Shown in pieces: positions 43,180-53,134 of a stretch of DNA of 64,000 nucleotides; within the stretch, counting starts at the first letter, position 1, and each line of letters begins with the position of its first letter. The notes under the pieces were generated by a model. It saw nothing but the letters and a program-made list of their open reading frames with translations. It was not told the DNA's origin and made no database searches. The position numbers and the translations under genes were made by a program. The stretch covers positions 1,234,504 to 1,298,503 of the forward strand of contig CP154957.1 in assembly GCA_039621445.1 (NCBI GenBank), read 5' to 3'. The DNA is from Euglena gracilis (taxonomy: Eukaryota; Euglenida; Euglenophyceae; Euglenales).

Positions 43180-45200
43180 TTGGAAAAAAAATTGGCGCAA
43201 TTGGCGCTGAACTTTTTGGACGGTGGGGTGTTAAGATGGCAAAAAAGAGTTTTTGAGGGTTTTGGTGGGTTTGACACCCAAAAACACGTGGGAAGTGCAC
43301 AGAATGTGGTGAGTGTTGGGGGGGTGAGGGGGGGTCTTGCAGTGGCAATGCCAATCAAAAATGACCCATACCCACCCCATCCACCGGCTTCTTTTGAAAA
43401 CCCTTCCAGAAATCCTTGGGGGGTGGAGGGGGGGTCAATGCCCCATCCCTTCCTATCCCCAGGGACGTTGATTTTAAGTCCAAATTTGTACCTCGGCGCT
43501 GAAGGGTCACATTCTAGGGAAGGACCGACCCATCATCTGTGGTCGACGACCAGGGGTGTTGCGGGAGGGGTGGGGGTATTTTAAGTTCATTCTCGGGCGT
43601 AGGTTGAATAAGCCCTAACCCTATTCCCCCCAACCCCAACCCCTGACCCCCAACCTTATGTGGAGTTGACTTCTGTGCTACGCATTTGTTCCTGGGCCAT
43701 CTCCCGCGGTCAGCGCGAAACCAGGCGAATCGTGGGTCCGGGCTCACTTCTTAAACATTAGAGGGTTCTTCCTTGTTTAACTATCGGGCCACCTGGGGGC
43801 CAGTAGTAAAAGGCTGCCAAATAAAGAAATAAATCTCATAAAATTGAGGATACGCTGATAAACCCCCCTGTGTGACCCCCAAGTCTGGTCTATCCTCACC
43901 CTGAATGCTTGCACCAGAATTGAGTTTGGTGGCCCAGGAGGGGTGGGTGGGTATGCCCCGTCTCCCATGGCGGGTGGTTGAGCCGAGTGGTCACCCCTCC
44001 CGGGGGGGTTTGCCTCCCTCCCCTTTCCCCAGTTTTCGGTGCGAAGTTGCTGAAAACGTCCCAAAATTGACCCTCCCAAAAGGCCCTGAGCCCCCCCCCC
44101 CCCGGCCGGGGTGGGTGGGTGGGCTGGATCCGTTCTCCCCGAGGGGTCCTAATAACATCTGATCCATACTTCCATACTTAGGGTGTGCCATCCGGAGACG
44201 GAGTTATGTTATTTTATATATAACTCCCCTCCACAATACTGGTACTGGGGAGGGGTTGTGGGTTGTTGGCCGACTAGCCGACTGCGCAATTGGTCGGCCG
44301 ACTGGGATTAGTCGGTAGCTGGTCGATGGGGTGGGGTGGGGGAGGTTGTGAATTGTCAAGTTTACCGACTTTTAAGCCCCCCCTCCCTTCAAAAAAAATT
44401 GCCCAAATCACCCCAAAACCGTCTGGAAGCCACCCAAATGGCTCTGGAAACCCCGGAGTTTTTGCATATGGGGCGCATGTGCAAAAACTTCGGAGGAAAA
44501 CCTCTTTTTTTGACCACTTTTAGCAAAATTTTACGCCTGCCCATGATTCCATGATTCCATACAGTGGCAAGCCCAACCCTGTCAAAATGACAAAAAGTTG
44601 TCACAAAAAAGGATTTAGCCTCCCAGTATTCCCCCCCCCAAATAAAACCCTGGTTCTTCATTTTGGGTCTGTTGCTGAAAGTCTCAGGGGGGGGTCTTAT
44701 TTTGGGAGGGGTCTCCTTTTTGAATTTCTTCCGGCGTGCAACGCCCCAGATCGCAAAAGATCGTAAAAAATTTTTCTGATATTTTTTTTTAATATTTTGC
44801 TCGTGTTTTTGCATTTATTTATTATTTATGTTTTTTTTTGCATTTTTCCATTTTTTTGCAATTGTTCTATGTTTTCATTTTTTTCCTAAGGTTTTATTTT
44901 CCAAGAAGTTACAAGAAAATTAAACTTGAAAATATTGGCAGCCTCATCATATTGGGTTCTCGCTGGGGAGGGGGGTAGAGGGTCGGCCGAGATCATTCCC
45001 ATTTGTATGACGCACCTGGGCCCGGGGATGAACCCGGACCCGGGTTCACTGTTTGAACCTGGTGAACCTGTTTTTCAGAGTAAGAAAAATGGGGATGATG
45101 ATCGGGAAAGGTTACGGCTACCATGTTGGCCTAATTTCAGGACTAACTTTAGACTTTATTTTATGCAAGATCATGCTTCGTGTGAAAGTTAGAGGCTGAT
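43180..45200. other. Repeat-derived spacer including a diverged GTAGTCGGCCGACTA copy
   Basis: 44250-44520 is a diverged relative of 8800-9080 (GGCCGACTAGCCGACTG, ACCGACTTTTAAGCCCC, AAATCACCCCAAAACC, CCACCCAAATGGCTCTGG). 43900-44150 is a fragment of the GGGTGGGTGG/GTGCGAAGTTGC MITE set. CCCTAACCCTATTCCC at 43613 is a short telomere-like word. No gene supported. Confidence 0.45.
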
Positions 45201-45871
45201 GCAGGGATTTTTTTTAAGGTTGGACCCCTGGGAGGGGAGGAGGGGGAGGGTAGGGTTAGGGTGGGTTGGTCTGCCAGACCCCTCTCCTCCGAAAATGGGT
45301 CCCCTGGGGGAAGTGGGGGTACCTGTGGGTGGGGGGGGGGACCCTCCCCTTCTCCCCTGGTCTTTAAAAAATTCCGGATTGGTGTTCTGCCATCACGTAC
45401 TGTAGATGGAAATGATCCACAGCTCCAAATCCGCTTCCCCCCCTGCCTCTCTCTCCCTTGGCGGTTCCTTTTTCTTCTTTTTCAGTATCGTCGTCTAAGC
45501 TATGCACCCCAACCAACGCTGCCCCAAGGGTCCGCCCATCATCCGCCGAATGACTGCACGCCAAAACCAAATCCCAACTCCCCTCTCCCTATCTCTCCTT
45601 TCTGTCGGCCAATCAGCCCCTTTTCTGACTCTCAGTTGGTGGAAAGGGGAGCCCCTGATTCAATGTCCATGTCTCACAGTCTTGGGGTGGCATTTCCATT
45701 CCAGAGGATTCCTGCATTATGTGATTTTCCCAGGCTCAAAGCTGCAAAATCAGAAAAAGACCAAAAAAAACTATACTTTATTTGATCAGTGGTGTCTGAT
45801 GGCTTGAATCTCGACAATCCCGTTGGAGTCTCAGCTTGAAGCAGTACATTATCACAGTGTGAAAAGCGTTA

Positions 45872-46284
45872 CCCCCCCTATGTCCAACGACCCCCCTATG
45901 TCCAATGACCACCCCCCCGTCAGAGGACACCTTTTCGGAGGTTTGACCAAATTTTTGGTCCCGGCGTGAAGCGCCGGGACGAAAAATTTTGCCCAAAAAT
46001 TGGCCAAAAATTTGGCCAAAATGCCATTTTTGACACTTTTTGGACAAAAATTTGTCAAAATTGCCCAAAATTTTCGGCGCAAAGCGCCGGAAGGGAAAAT
46101 TTGGGCATTTTTGGGTGGGTAGGGACCCGGGTACCCACCAACTTTCTTTTTGACCCCATGTCCAACGACCACCCCCCCCCCCCCCGGTCAGAGGACACCT
46201 TTTTTGGTCACTACCCTATGTCCAACGACCACCCCCCCCGGTCAGAGGACAGAGGTTACCGGTCATTGGACATAGGGGGGGGGG
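45872..46284. mobile_element. 413-bp TA-flanked C-capped element (word TATGTCCAACGAC)
   Basis: TA flanks lie at 45870-45871 and 46285-46286. The left end is a C run then TATGTCCAACGACC. The right end is GGTCATTGGACATA plus a G run. The word recurs five times; GTCAGAGGACA occurs three times as a second module. A hairpin GCGTGAAGCGC / GCGCAAAGCGCC pair and GGCCAAAAATTTGGCC words occupy the middle. Confidence 0.8.
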
Positions 46285-46299
46285 TACCACAAATGTGAG

Positions 46300-46916
46300 T
46301 GAATCCCAAGAATAATGAACGATAAGGCTCTTCATGACCACCCATTCAGAAAGGCTCCCTCTGATGACGACTAATTTGAAGCGACCCCCCCCATCCGTAA
46401 CGATATATTGGAAAATTTTTATGAATTTGAGAAGCGCACCAATGTCCGCTAAAAGTCCATTGGCAAAAATGATGAAGCTGACCATTCAGATGAAGCCGAG
46501 CACACAAAAGTGAAATCTGGGTGGATGGACTGCTTCTTTGGACAGGACCACACCCAGAAGGCTCCTGTGTGATGTTTTTTCCCCTTCTGATGGTGGTGGT
46601 GGTGGTGGTAATGATGATTGTCTGTCCCTCTTTGATATGTCCCCCTCCGAATTTTCTACTAACTCAAAAGCTTGATTGCGACCCATCGTCATATTCCGGA
46701 TATATATGTTACTACAACTAATATATATTTGTTACGCAATCTCAGGTGGTGGGGAAAAATTGGCGGGAAATCGGTCCCTCATCCCGTCCAGATTCTCCCC
46801 TCTCCGCCCCTCCCAGTGGATGCTGAGGCAGTGCCACGCCGCGATGGTCTGTTCTGCTCCCAAGCCGCGGGCCCTTTATACGTGAAGTGCTGGCCGGGCG
46901 ACCAGAGGACCCACAA
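46300..46916. other. 3' flank of the large minus-strand gene
   Basis: Downstream (minus-strand 3') flank. An open minus frame 47017-46742 overlaps the end of the gene in another phase and could be an alternative last exon (TKAETQKADCGSSGRP), but no splice site decides this. (GGTGGT)n occurs at 46590-46612. Confidence 0.3.
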
Positions 46917-48311
46917 TCAGCCTTTTGTGTTTCCGCTTTGGTCACAGCCCTCGTGGACAGGCTTCTTTTGACGGTGGTTTGGGAGATGTGGAACAGCGAA
47001 AAATGTTTGCGTCTCATGTCTGGACTTGCAGACTGGCGTCGACCCTGGGTGGGACTTGGGGCCGCTCAGAGAGTCTGTGGGGAGTGCTTTTTGAAGGCCA
47101 TTCAAAGCCCTCGAGTAGGGTGCGTGTATTGGTTTTTTCCATTTCTGGCTAAGTGCATGAAATTTTGGAAGCTGATAAACTTGTGAAAATATTTCAGACT
47201 TCGCCGCCATTGCCTCTGCCGCCACCCTGGCCATGGCCGCCTCAATCATCGGCTTCATCGCCGGGTATTTCTTGGGGTCGAGGAGGTGCCAGGACTTCGG
47301 GCCCTTGAGGGCTTCGCCCGGTCTGGATGGACGGATTAGCCCCGCCGCCTTCCACCTGGTGTCCTGCTTGCTTTTGCCCTTGCCCTTCCCCTCCCCCTTC
47401 TTCTCCTCCCCCTTCTTGTCCTTCCCCTTCGGCGGCTCTGGCTTCCTGAACCCGGGGGTGATCTCCTCGATGGTGTCCTCCTCCTCCTCCTCCTCTTCCT
47501 CTTCTCCCTGCACTGGTGGGACTTCGGGAGCTTCAGTGGCGCTCGGCGAGGAGGTGTCGGAGGTGCTGCTGCTGCTGTTGCTGCTCTCGGACTCCTCCTC
47601 CTCCGGGTGATGGCTGGGCTGGGCCACCGGCTGCGGCACGATGATCTGGCTGGCTTCCTCAGGTTGGCTGGCCGGTGGGGTCAGCTCCGGGGTCTCCCGG
47701 CCAGGGGCGGTCATCTCCATGTCACTGCCATCCTCTCGGCTCTCCACCTCTTGGGCCTCCTCCCGTCTGGCCTTGAGGGGTGGTGGCCTGCAGGGCTTCT
47801 TCTCCACCTCCTTCTTCCGACGCTTCCTCTCCTTGTCACCCCCCTTTTTCTGGCGCTGCTCCAGCCTCTGCAGACGACGCTGTTCCTGCCGCAGCTTGGT
47901 CCGCTCCTCGGACTCCTTCGCCTTTCGCCCCGCCTCCTGGGCGGCCAGGCGGAGCTTGTCCTGCAGGGCGGCATTCTCCAGCGGGACCCACAGGGGGTCC
48001 CCCCCTTCCAGGGCGGCCAGCAGCAGCGGCAGCATGGCGGAGGTGACGGGCTGGGGCAGGGTCACCGTGCCCACGATCTGGGCGACGTCCTCCAGGCTGC
48101 TGTCGGAGTCCTCCGCCACCACCAGCACCTCGGGCAGCTTGGCTGCCCAGGCCGCCACCCGTGCCGCCACCGCGGCGTCGGCAGTCTGGATCACCATGGC
48201 ATTGGCCGCCTCCATCCGCCGCACCACCCTGCGCCACAGCCACTCCACGCAGAACCAGTGCAGCCCCAGCCCGCAGCTGGACTCCACGTCCCACTCCACC
48301 TTCGGCAGCAC
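46917..48311 (-). CDS. Exon 8 (terminal): basic coiled coil, acidic tract, KYP motif
   Basis: The acceptor is CCCTCACAG at 48312-48313; 465 codons are open to a stop at 46917. It starts VLPKVEWDVESSCGLGLHWF. A highly charged helix (LRQEQRRLQRLEQRQKKGG) lies around codons 125-170. A serine-rich stretch is followed by nine glutamates, then a K/G-rich KGKDKKGEEKK segment. A conserved-looking WHLLDPKKYPAMKPMIEAAM comes before about 85 codons of poorer composition, so the true end may lie earlier, near 47190. Nuclear or chromatin-type low complexity is possible but unproven. Confidence 0.65.
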   Translation of the reverse strand: MLPKVEWDVESSCGLGLHWFCVEWLWRRVVRRMEAANAMVIQTADAAVAARVAAWAAKLPEVLVVAEDSDSSLEDVAQIVGTVTLPQPVTSAMLPLLLAALEGGDPLWVPLENAALQDKLRLAAQEAGRKAKESEERTKLRQEQRRLQRLEQRQKKGGDKERKRRKKEVEKKPCRPPPLKARREEAQEVESREDGSDMEMTAPGRETPELTPPASQPEEASQIIVPQPVAQPSHHPEEEESESSNSSSSTSDTSSPSATEAPEVPPVQGEEEEEEEEEDTIEEITPGFRKPEPPKGKDKKGEEKKGEGKGKGKSKQDTRWKAAGLIRPSRPGEALKGPKSWHLLDPKKYPAMKPMIEAAMARVAAEAMAAKSEIFSQVYQLPKFHALSQKWKKPIHAPYSRALNGLQKALPTDSLSGPKSHPGSTPVCKSRHETQTFFAVPHLPNHRQKKPVHEGCDQSGNTKG

Positions 48312-48489
48312 CTGTGAGGGAGCCAGACAAACATAGAAAAAGCAGTGATTCCACAGAACTTGGGCGTAATTGCGCAAATAAAATGACTCAAATGCATTCA
48401 CACAAAACTGCTGGGCACCCGGGACCTTGCAGCACCAGATGCAGGATATGAAATGCCAATCACAACACTGAGTCAAACAGTGCCCACAC
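48312..48489 (-). other. Intron 7 with palindromic motif
   Basis: Begins GTGTGG and ends CTCACAG on the coding strand; phase 0 on both sides. It contains GCGTAATTGCGCAAAT at about 48365-48379 (plus-strand reading). Confidence 0.75.
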
Positions 48490-48725
48490 CTTGGGCCGCT
48501 CGATGTCTCCCGGTCCGAAGACCACGATCATCGACCGCTTGTCGAACTTTCGGGCCACCCCCAGGACCCCCTGCTGCAGCCAGACGTCCACCATGGCCAT
48601 CTCCCGCCCCGGTGCCAGTCGCCTCACCGCTGTCTCCACAGCGGCCACCACCCCGGCACCGCTGTAGATGACGACCGGCTCGACGCCAGCCAGGCGCTTG
48701 ACCTGCTCGGACAGGAGGAAGGATT
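48490..48725 (-). CDS. Exon 7: hydrophobic beta-alpha-like segment
   Basis: 236 bp, phase 1 in and phase 0 out, matching both neighbours exactly. It encodes SFLLSEQVKRLAGVEPVVIY, SGAGVVAAVETAVRRLAP, VDVWLQQGVLGVARKFDKRS and MIVVFGPGDIERPK. The alternation of short hydrophobic strands with helices, and the glycine-rich SGAGVVAA loop, suggest an alpha/beta nucleotide-binding or nuclease-type fold, but no specific family motif is complete. Confidence 0.75.
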
Positions 48726-48958
48726 CTGTTTCAGCTGGCACATGCTGCACAGAGTCGTTTCATTTGCGCAAGTGCGCGCATAACAACTTTTGCGCAAGTG
48801 CGCGCATCAACAAACATGTGTCACACACTGAAACAACCGCACGTGACTGAACGTCCCACTCAGAACTGCTATTTTTCTTCTTCGTGCGCGCAAATGCGCA
48901 AATAAAAAAGAACAGTCCACTGGAAAAAAAAGTGATTGGACTAAACAGAACCCTGAAC
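48726..48958 (-). other. Intron 6 with three palindromic motifs
   Basis: Donor GTTCAG, acceptor GAAACAG on the coding strand. The plus strand shows TTGCGCAAGTGCGCGCAT twice in tandem (48764-48807) and GTGCGCGCAAATGCGCAAAT at 48884-48903. Confidence 0.75.
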
Positions 48959-49322
48959 CTGTGTTGTGGGTGACTGCCACAATGACGAGGCCCACGGCGG
49001 CCCCCAGCGCCTTCGCTGGTACCCCCTCCCCGCTGGATTTGTACACCAGGCACCGCACTCCTTTCTTCTCCCCAGCTGGTCTGGCCGCCACCACCTCCTG
49101 GAGGGCCCTGTTCTCCTTGCACACGATCTCCAACTGCACCGCCAGCAGGGCGAAGGAGGTGCTCCTCGTACTGCAGCTCCTCGTACTGCGCCTCCACCCA
49201 GAAGGGGGCGGTCAACACCGCCGCCAGTGGGGGTCTCGGTTCCGCTGGAGTCTAGGTCCAGGATCCAAGTCGCCCCACTTGTAGGGCCGTGACGGGCGCT
49301 GTCCGCTTGAAGCGGCTCCTCT
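48959..49322 (-). CDS. Exon 6, carries frameshifts
   Basis: The acceptor is CGCCGCAG at about 49323-49325. The opening frame reads EEPLQADSARHGPTSGATW and ILDLDSSGTETP. Around 49230 it must shift to reach APFWVEAQYEEL, and around 49160-49185 again to reach LLAVQLEIVCKENRALQEV. A tandem GTACGAGGAGCTGCA-type duplication lies at the second shift. It ends VTHNT plus one base before GTTCAG. The exon start is inferred and less certain than the end. Confidence 0.55.
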
Positions 49323-49520
49323 CTGCGGCGTTGTAGATTGTGAGGGAACAGAGAGGTAATTGGTGACAGTTAAACTTGTGCAGGGAAATGTAGTACAACC
49401 CACGGGGCTGGTGCACTTGCCTGTCCTCATGTAATAGCATAATTGCATAGCACCCAGTGCAATCACATACATCTGGGGTGGACCCTCTTGTTGTCGCTCC
49501 TCCAAACGAACGTGACCTAC

Positions 49521-49768
49521 ATCTCGTGGGTCGCCTCCGCCACCGTCTGCTCCAGCAAGGCCAGCCCGATCCCCGGGCTCTGCAGCGCCGCCGCCACCTG
49601 GGCCCGCGGTTTGGGAGTCAGCAGCCGCCGGAGCGACCGCATGTGGGAGGGCAGCAGCGTGCGGCCCCGCGCTGCCAGTGCCGACTCCACGCTGAGGAGG
49701 CCCGCCACCGCCTCGGGGGTCTCCTCCACCAGCCTCTGCAGCGGCACCCAAATCTTGATGACGTTGAA
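49521..49768 (-). CDS. Exon 5
   Basis: Acceptor GTCTCAG, donor GAGAT/GTAGGT; 248 bp, phase 0 in and phase 2 out. It encodes FNVIKIWVPLQRLVEETPEA, VAGLLSVESALAARG, SHMRSLRRLLTPKPRAQV and LLEQTVAEATHE. If the donor is not used, the frame stops at TAG three bases later. Helical and leucine-rich, no family match. A decayed copy lies in the preceding intron at about 49903-50110. Confidence 0.7.
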
Positions 49769-50208
49769 CTGAGACGATGACAAACACCACACACACAGTC
49801 CATTCATCACAGAAGGTGTGCAACCACCACACATCATTCACCGTGTATCCACTTTTGATGCGCGCAAGTGTGCAAACAAACATGCAATGCAAGTAAATAA
49901 TCAGGGGTGGGGGATCCTCTCGTTGTCGCTCCTCGAACGACCCACATCTCGTGGTCGCCTCACCGCCACACCTCCCGCACACGATCCCCCGGGCTCTGCA
50001 GCGCCCTCCCCCACCGGGTTGGGGCAGCACCGCGCTGGGGTGGGACACACGGAGCGTGCGCGCCCGGGGTCGGCCTCCCCTCAGGGCCACCGTTGTCTTT
50101 GAACGAACAAACGCTCCACCCCCCCCCACAATCATTCACCGTGGATCATGCGCGCACAAAAACAAACATCCACAATGTCATATAATCAGACCGGCAGTGG
50201 GCTCACAC
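49769..50208 (-). other. Intron 4 containing a decayed duplicate of exon 5
   Basis: Donor GTGTGAG, acceptor GTCTCAG on the coding strand. Between 49903 and 50140 it carries a shortened, frame-broken copy of exon 5 and its flanks. Shared plus-strand text includes CTCGTTGTCGCTCCTC, CACATCTCGTGG, CCCGGGCTCTGCAGCGCC and ATCATTCACCGTG. Palindromic-motif relatives: ATGCGCGCAAGTGTGCAAA at 49857 and ATGCGCGCACAAA at 50149. Confidence 0.75.
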
Positions 50209-50869
50209 CTGGGCGACTGAACGGTCCCAGCCAGCCTGGTGGTAGGCCGCCGCCAGCCGCACCGCCGGCACCGTGGAGATGTCTTTCCCCTTCACCAGGA
50301 GGTTGGTGAACTGGGGAATGGACAGCTCCTTCACCGCCGACTGGATGGCCTGGGCGTCTCCTCCGGCGGCCCGCCGCAGGTGCACCGGGGTTAGGGGGTG
50401 GAGGATGGTGGCCAGGACGTAACCCCCCCCCCCAAATAATACCCCCCCGGGGTATTATTTTTTCGCCCGAGGTCCCGGCCCGAGGGGGGGGTATTATTTG
50501 GGGGGGTATTATTTTTCCAAAAATTTCGAAATTTTTCGAAGTCTCGTAAAACCCAAAATAGCACCCAAAACCCCCTTTGGGGTCATTTTTTGCACTTTCT
50601 TGTGAAATTTACCATTTTTTGGAGGTCAGATGAGCCAGAAAAATTGATTTTTTTTCGTAATTTGTTGTCAGAGATTGTGATTTTTACCGACATTTTCAGG
50701 TCAAAAATCCGGGCTTTCGGCCCGGAACAGGGGGGGGGGGTATTATTTCGGCGGCCGAAGTCGAACCCCAAGGGGGGGGGGGTATTATTTGGGGGGGGGT
50801 ATTATTTGGGGGGGTATTATTTGGGGGGGGTTTACTTGCCTTGGCCCCAGCACTCTATTTGATCCATTT
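50209..50869 (-). CDS. Exon 4, interrupted by a 411-bp element
   Basis: Acceptor CTGAGAG; the coding strand reads MDQIECWGQGK and then enters the element at 50832. Coding resumes at 50419 with VLATILHPLTPVHLRRAAGG, GGDAQAIQSAVKELSIPQF and VRLAAAYHQAGWDRSVAQ. Removing the element plus one TA leaves 248 bp, joining ...GQGK-Y-VLAT... in frame and giving the phase required by exons 3 and 5. With the element present, TAA follows AAG immediately. Confidence 0.8.
50422..50832. mobile_element. 411-bp TA-flanked C-capped element (word AAATAATA) inside exon 4
   Basis: TA flanks lie at 50420-50421 and 50833-50834. The left end is A plus a C run plus AAATAATACC. The right end is GGTATTATTTGGGGGGGGTT. 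The word recurs at least seven times next to G or C runs. It contains the hairpin CCGGGCTTTCGGCCCGG and a relative of 26600-26735. It introduces a stop codon into the host exon and offers GTAAAC as a donor-like sequence, but has no AG near its other end, so it is not a plausible intron. Confidence 0.85.
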
Positions 50870-51022
50870 CTCTCAGACACAAGAGGGGCTGCATAGGAGG
50901 GGCTGCACGAGAGGGGTTGCACGAGAGGGGCTGCACGAGAGGGGCTGCACAAGAGAGGCTGCACGAGAGGGGCTACACGAGAGGGGAAGCAGAAACAGAT
51001 ACAAACAAATAAAAGGCTGAAC
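50870..51022 (-). other. Intron 3 with CTGCACGAGAGGGG minisatellite
   Basis: Donor GTTCAG, acceptor CTGAGAG on the coding strand. Six or more copies of a 15-16-bp unit (GGGGCTGCACGAGA on the plus strand) fill 50885-50990. No GCGCAAATGCGC motif here. Confidence 0.75.
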
Positions 51023-51118
51023 CCTTCGGCGGGTTCTGCTTCCGGGCCCGGAAGCCCTCCGCCCACCGCTTCAGGGCGGAGGTGATGTGCTGCCCCGACA
51101 CCAGCACGTAGTTGTCGT
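51023..51118 (-). CDS. Exon 3, 96 bp
   Basis: Acceptor TTCTCTCAG, donor AAGG/GTTCAG. It encodes DNYVLVSGQHITSALKRWAE then FRARKQNPPK. Phase 1 in, phase 1 out; both joins are clean (VWKKV-DDNYV and NPPK-E-MDQIE). A strongly supported internal exon. Confidence 0.85.
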
Positions 51119-51393
51119 CTGAGAGAAGAGGGAAAGCGAGGTGCGTGCAATTGCGCAAATCAAATACACTGCGCGTTCATGTGCGCGCAATTGCGCAAAT
51201 CAACACACTGCGTGTATGTACATATTGTGTGCACGTGCGCGCAAATGCGCAAATCAAATCCGATTCCAAGTGCAATGCAATGACCCTTCCTCCGAACACT
51301 TCACTCAAGAAGGATTCCAGACACAAACTCATCCCAGAGAAACCGCCCCAATGCAAACAACTACATATGATACGCTCACACCGAGAGACATAC
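51119..51393 (-). other. Intron 2 with three palindromic motifs
   Basis: Donor GTATGT, acceptor TTCTCTCAG, 275 bp. Plus-strand motifs: GTGCAATTGCGCAAATCAAA (about 51145), GTGCGCGCAATTGCGCAAAT (about 51181) and GTGCGCGCAAATGCGCAAAT (about 51236). The spacing is about 36 and 55 bp. Confidence 0.85.
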
Positions 51394-53134
51394 CGACCTT
51401 CTTCCACACGGTGACCCGCACCATCTCCAGGGGGGTTAAGGTGTTATTCTTTATTCCACATCCTGGAATATGAATGCTTGGAGGAGAACTGTGATAGCGG
51501 ATGGTCCCCCCGTATGACTGGCTCACCGCGAGTCTGGCTGCTGCCTTCCTAGGAGCTCTGTCCTGGCATGGACGGCGGCGACCCAGCACACTGTCCCAGT
51601 GCACCAGGCAGAGGTCCAACTCGGCCTGCGACCGGCGACTGCTGCCTGTCTCCGCGGCGTAGCAGAGTTGATCCATCTCAGCGGCAGCGTCGGCGAAAGG
51701 CAGCTGGTCCTTCAGCAGCGTCCGCAGGGCGTACTGCAGGACGTCCTTCAGCGCAGTCTCGCCCTTCGGACCAGCGTCCCGCGCCAGCAGGGATGGCGGA
51801 CCCGTCCAGCCGTCCGACCAACGCATGACCACCGACTGGTCCTCCGACTCCTCCCCCTCGTCCGCATCGAGGTCCTCCGGCGGTCGCCGTCTCTCATGGC
51901 GCAGCCCCTTCACCGACGTGAACGTCACCATCTGGTGGACCAGGCGGTCGGGGGCATCCAGCGGCGGGCGCAGCTGGGAAGTCCAGGTTCCGCAGGCAGT
52001 CCGCCATCCACCGCCGGTCCACCCCGCCCGCCTTCAGCTCCCGGTCACCGTGGTGCCCCTGCCTCACGAGGAGGTACAGATCCATCACGTTCTCCACCTC
52101 CATCGCATCCGGGTGGTGCTGCGTGGAGCTGCCCAGCATGCTGAGCGTCGCCTCGTTGACCTCCTCTGAGAAGCAGCAGGCGGGCAGCTCGTGCCACCAG
52201 TCCCACATCAGCAGCGCGCACGCCAGCGTCCGCACGTAGTCCGAGTGGCCACGCGGACGGTGTCCCGGGGTCTGCGCCTCCAGGTGGAGCAGCATCACCA
52301 GGGCGTTGCACAGCACCTTCCGCGCCTGTCCGTCGGCCTGCGGCCGTCGCTCCTCCCAGTGGCACTCCCGCACCTGCCACCCTAGCGCGAAGCAGGCTGG
52401 CGCCCACACCACCAGCAGGTCCTCCAGCGCCTGCGCCGCCGCCAGGTCCCGCTCCAGCTTCTCCAGGGCCTCCACCGCCTGGGCCTCCTTCCGGCGACAG
52501 TCCTCCATCCGCTGGATGCACTCCATCTCTCGGCTGCCCGACTGCCACGCCCGCTGCATCTTGGCGCTGGCCTCCGCATGGCGCACCCGCCGGGCGGTCT
52601 GCCGCTCTGCCTCCTCCTTCCGCCGCTGGGCCTGCTGCGTCAGCTGCCGTCGCCGCTCCACCTCCGGCACCACGGTGTCCCGGCGCCGTCGCAGGGCCCG
52701 GATCAGCCATCGGAGACGGGCGCGGCGGTCCGCTGGCACCATTAGCATGGCGCCGACCCACATCTCCAACGTCCGCACTTTCGGCTTGGTCGACCACTGC
52801 TCTCTGGGCGCCATGGTGCCCCGCTGCAGGAACAGGAACAGCGGCAGCAGGCGGCGGTACAGCACGTCAGCACCTGCTTGTACGCGTGCCACACGCCGTA
52901 CAGCGGGGGCAGCTGCCGCAGCGCCTCGCTCGCATCCCACCACTGGCACTCCCGCCCGTACACCACCTTCAGCTGGCGATACCAGAGGTTGCTGTCCACC
53001 AGCAGGGGCAGCAGGGTGTTCATGTGGCACAGCACGTCGCCCTTCAGGAAGCGGAGGACCTTCAGCATCCCCACCTGGGAGGAGATCCGGTCGTCCGTTA
53101 GCATGAAGGGGCGCCACACCAGGCACCGGGCGTT
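51394..53134 (-). CDS. Exon 2: conserved-looking core and coiled coil, two compensating frameshifts
   Basis: 1,741 bp. It opens NARCLVWRPFMLTDDRISSQ, LPLLVDSNLWYRQLKVVYG and PPLYGVWHAYKQVLT. Near 52860-52885 the frame must shift to DVLYRRLLPLFLFLQRG, followed by a basic helix (RRRRDTVVPEVERRRQL) and ECHWEERRPQADGQ. Near 51945-51985 it shifts back to VTFTSVKGLRHERRRPPED and ends VRVTVWKKV. Total length mod 3 equals the value needed to join exons 1 and 3, so the two shifts cancel. Family not recognised. Confidence 0.7.

Noticed and set aside
42710-43584. Family-B DNA polymerase exonuclease fragment suggested by VALAHNTGG
   Set aside because: The expected YD after the glycine and the downstream DSLxF motif order are missing, and other frames are equally open; a chance resemblance is likely.
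45203-45377. Another hAT-type MITE starting CAGGGATTTTTTTTAAGG
   Set aside because: The right end (TTTAAAAAATTCCGG) is only roughly complementary and the 8-bp flanks do not match.
47607-48317. 236- and 231-codon plus-strand frames over exon 8
   Set aside because: Shadows of the GC-rich minus-strand exon, which has matching splice phases, a coiled coil and conserved-looking motifs.
49212-50135. 307-codon minus-strand frame read straight through exon 5 and intron 4
   Set aside because: It is G/R/A-rich and out of phase with the splice sites; exon 5 in the other frame joins exon 4 exactly.
50422-50832. The C-capped element as a functional intron (GTAAAC donor)
   Set aside because: There is no AG within about 70 bases of its other end on the coding strand, and both ends are simply the inverted repeat; insertion at TA explains everything.
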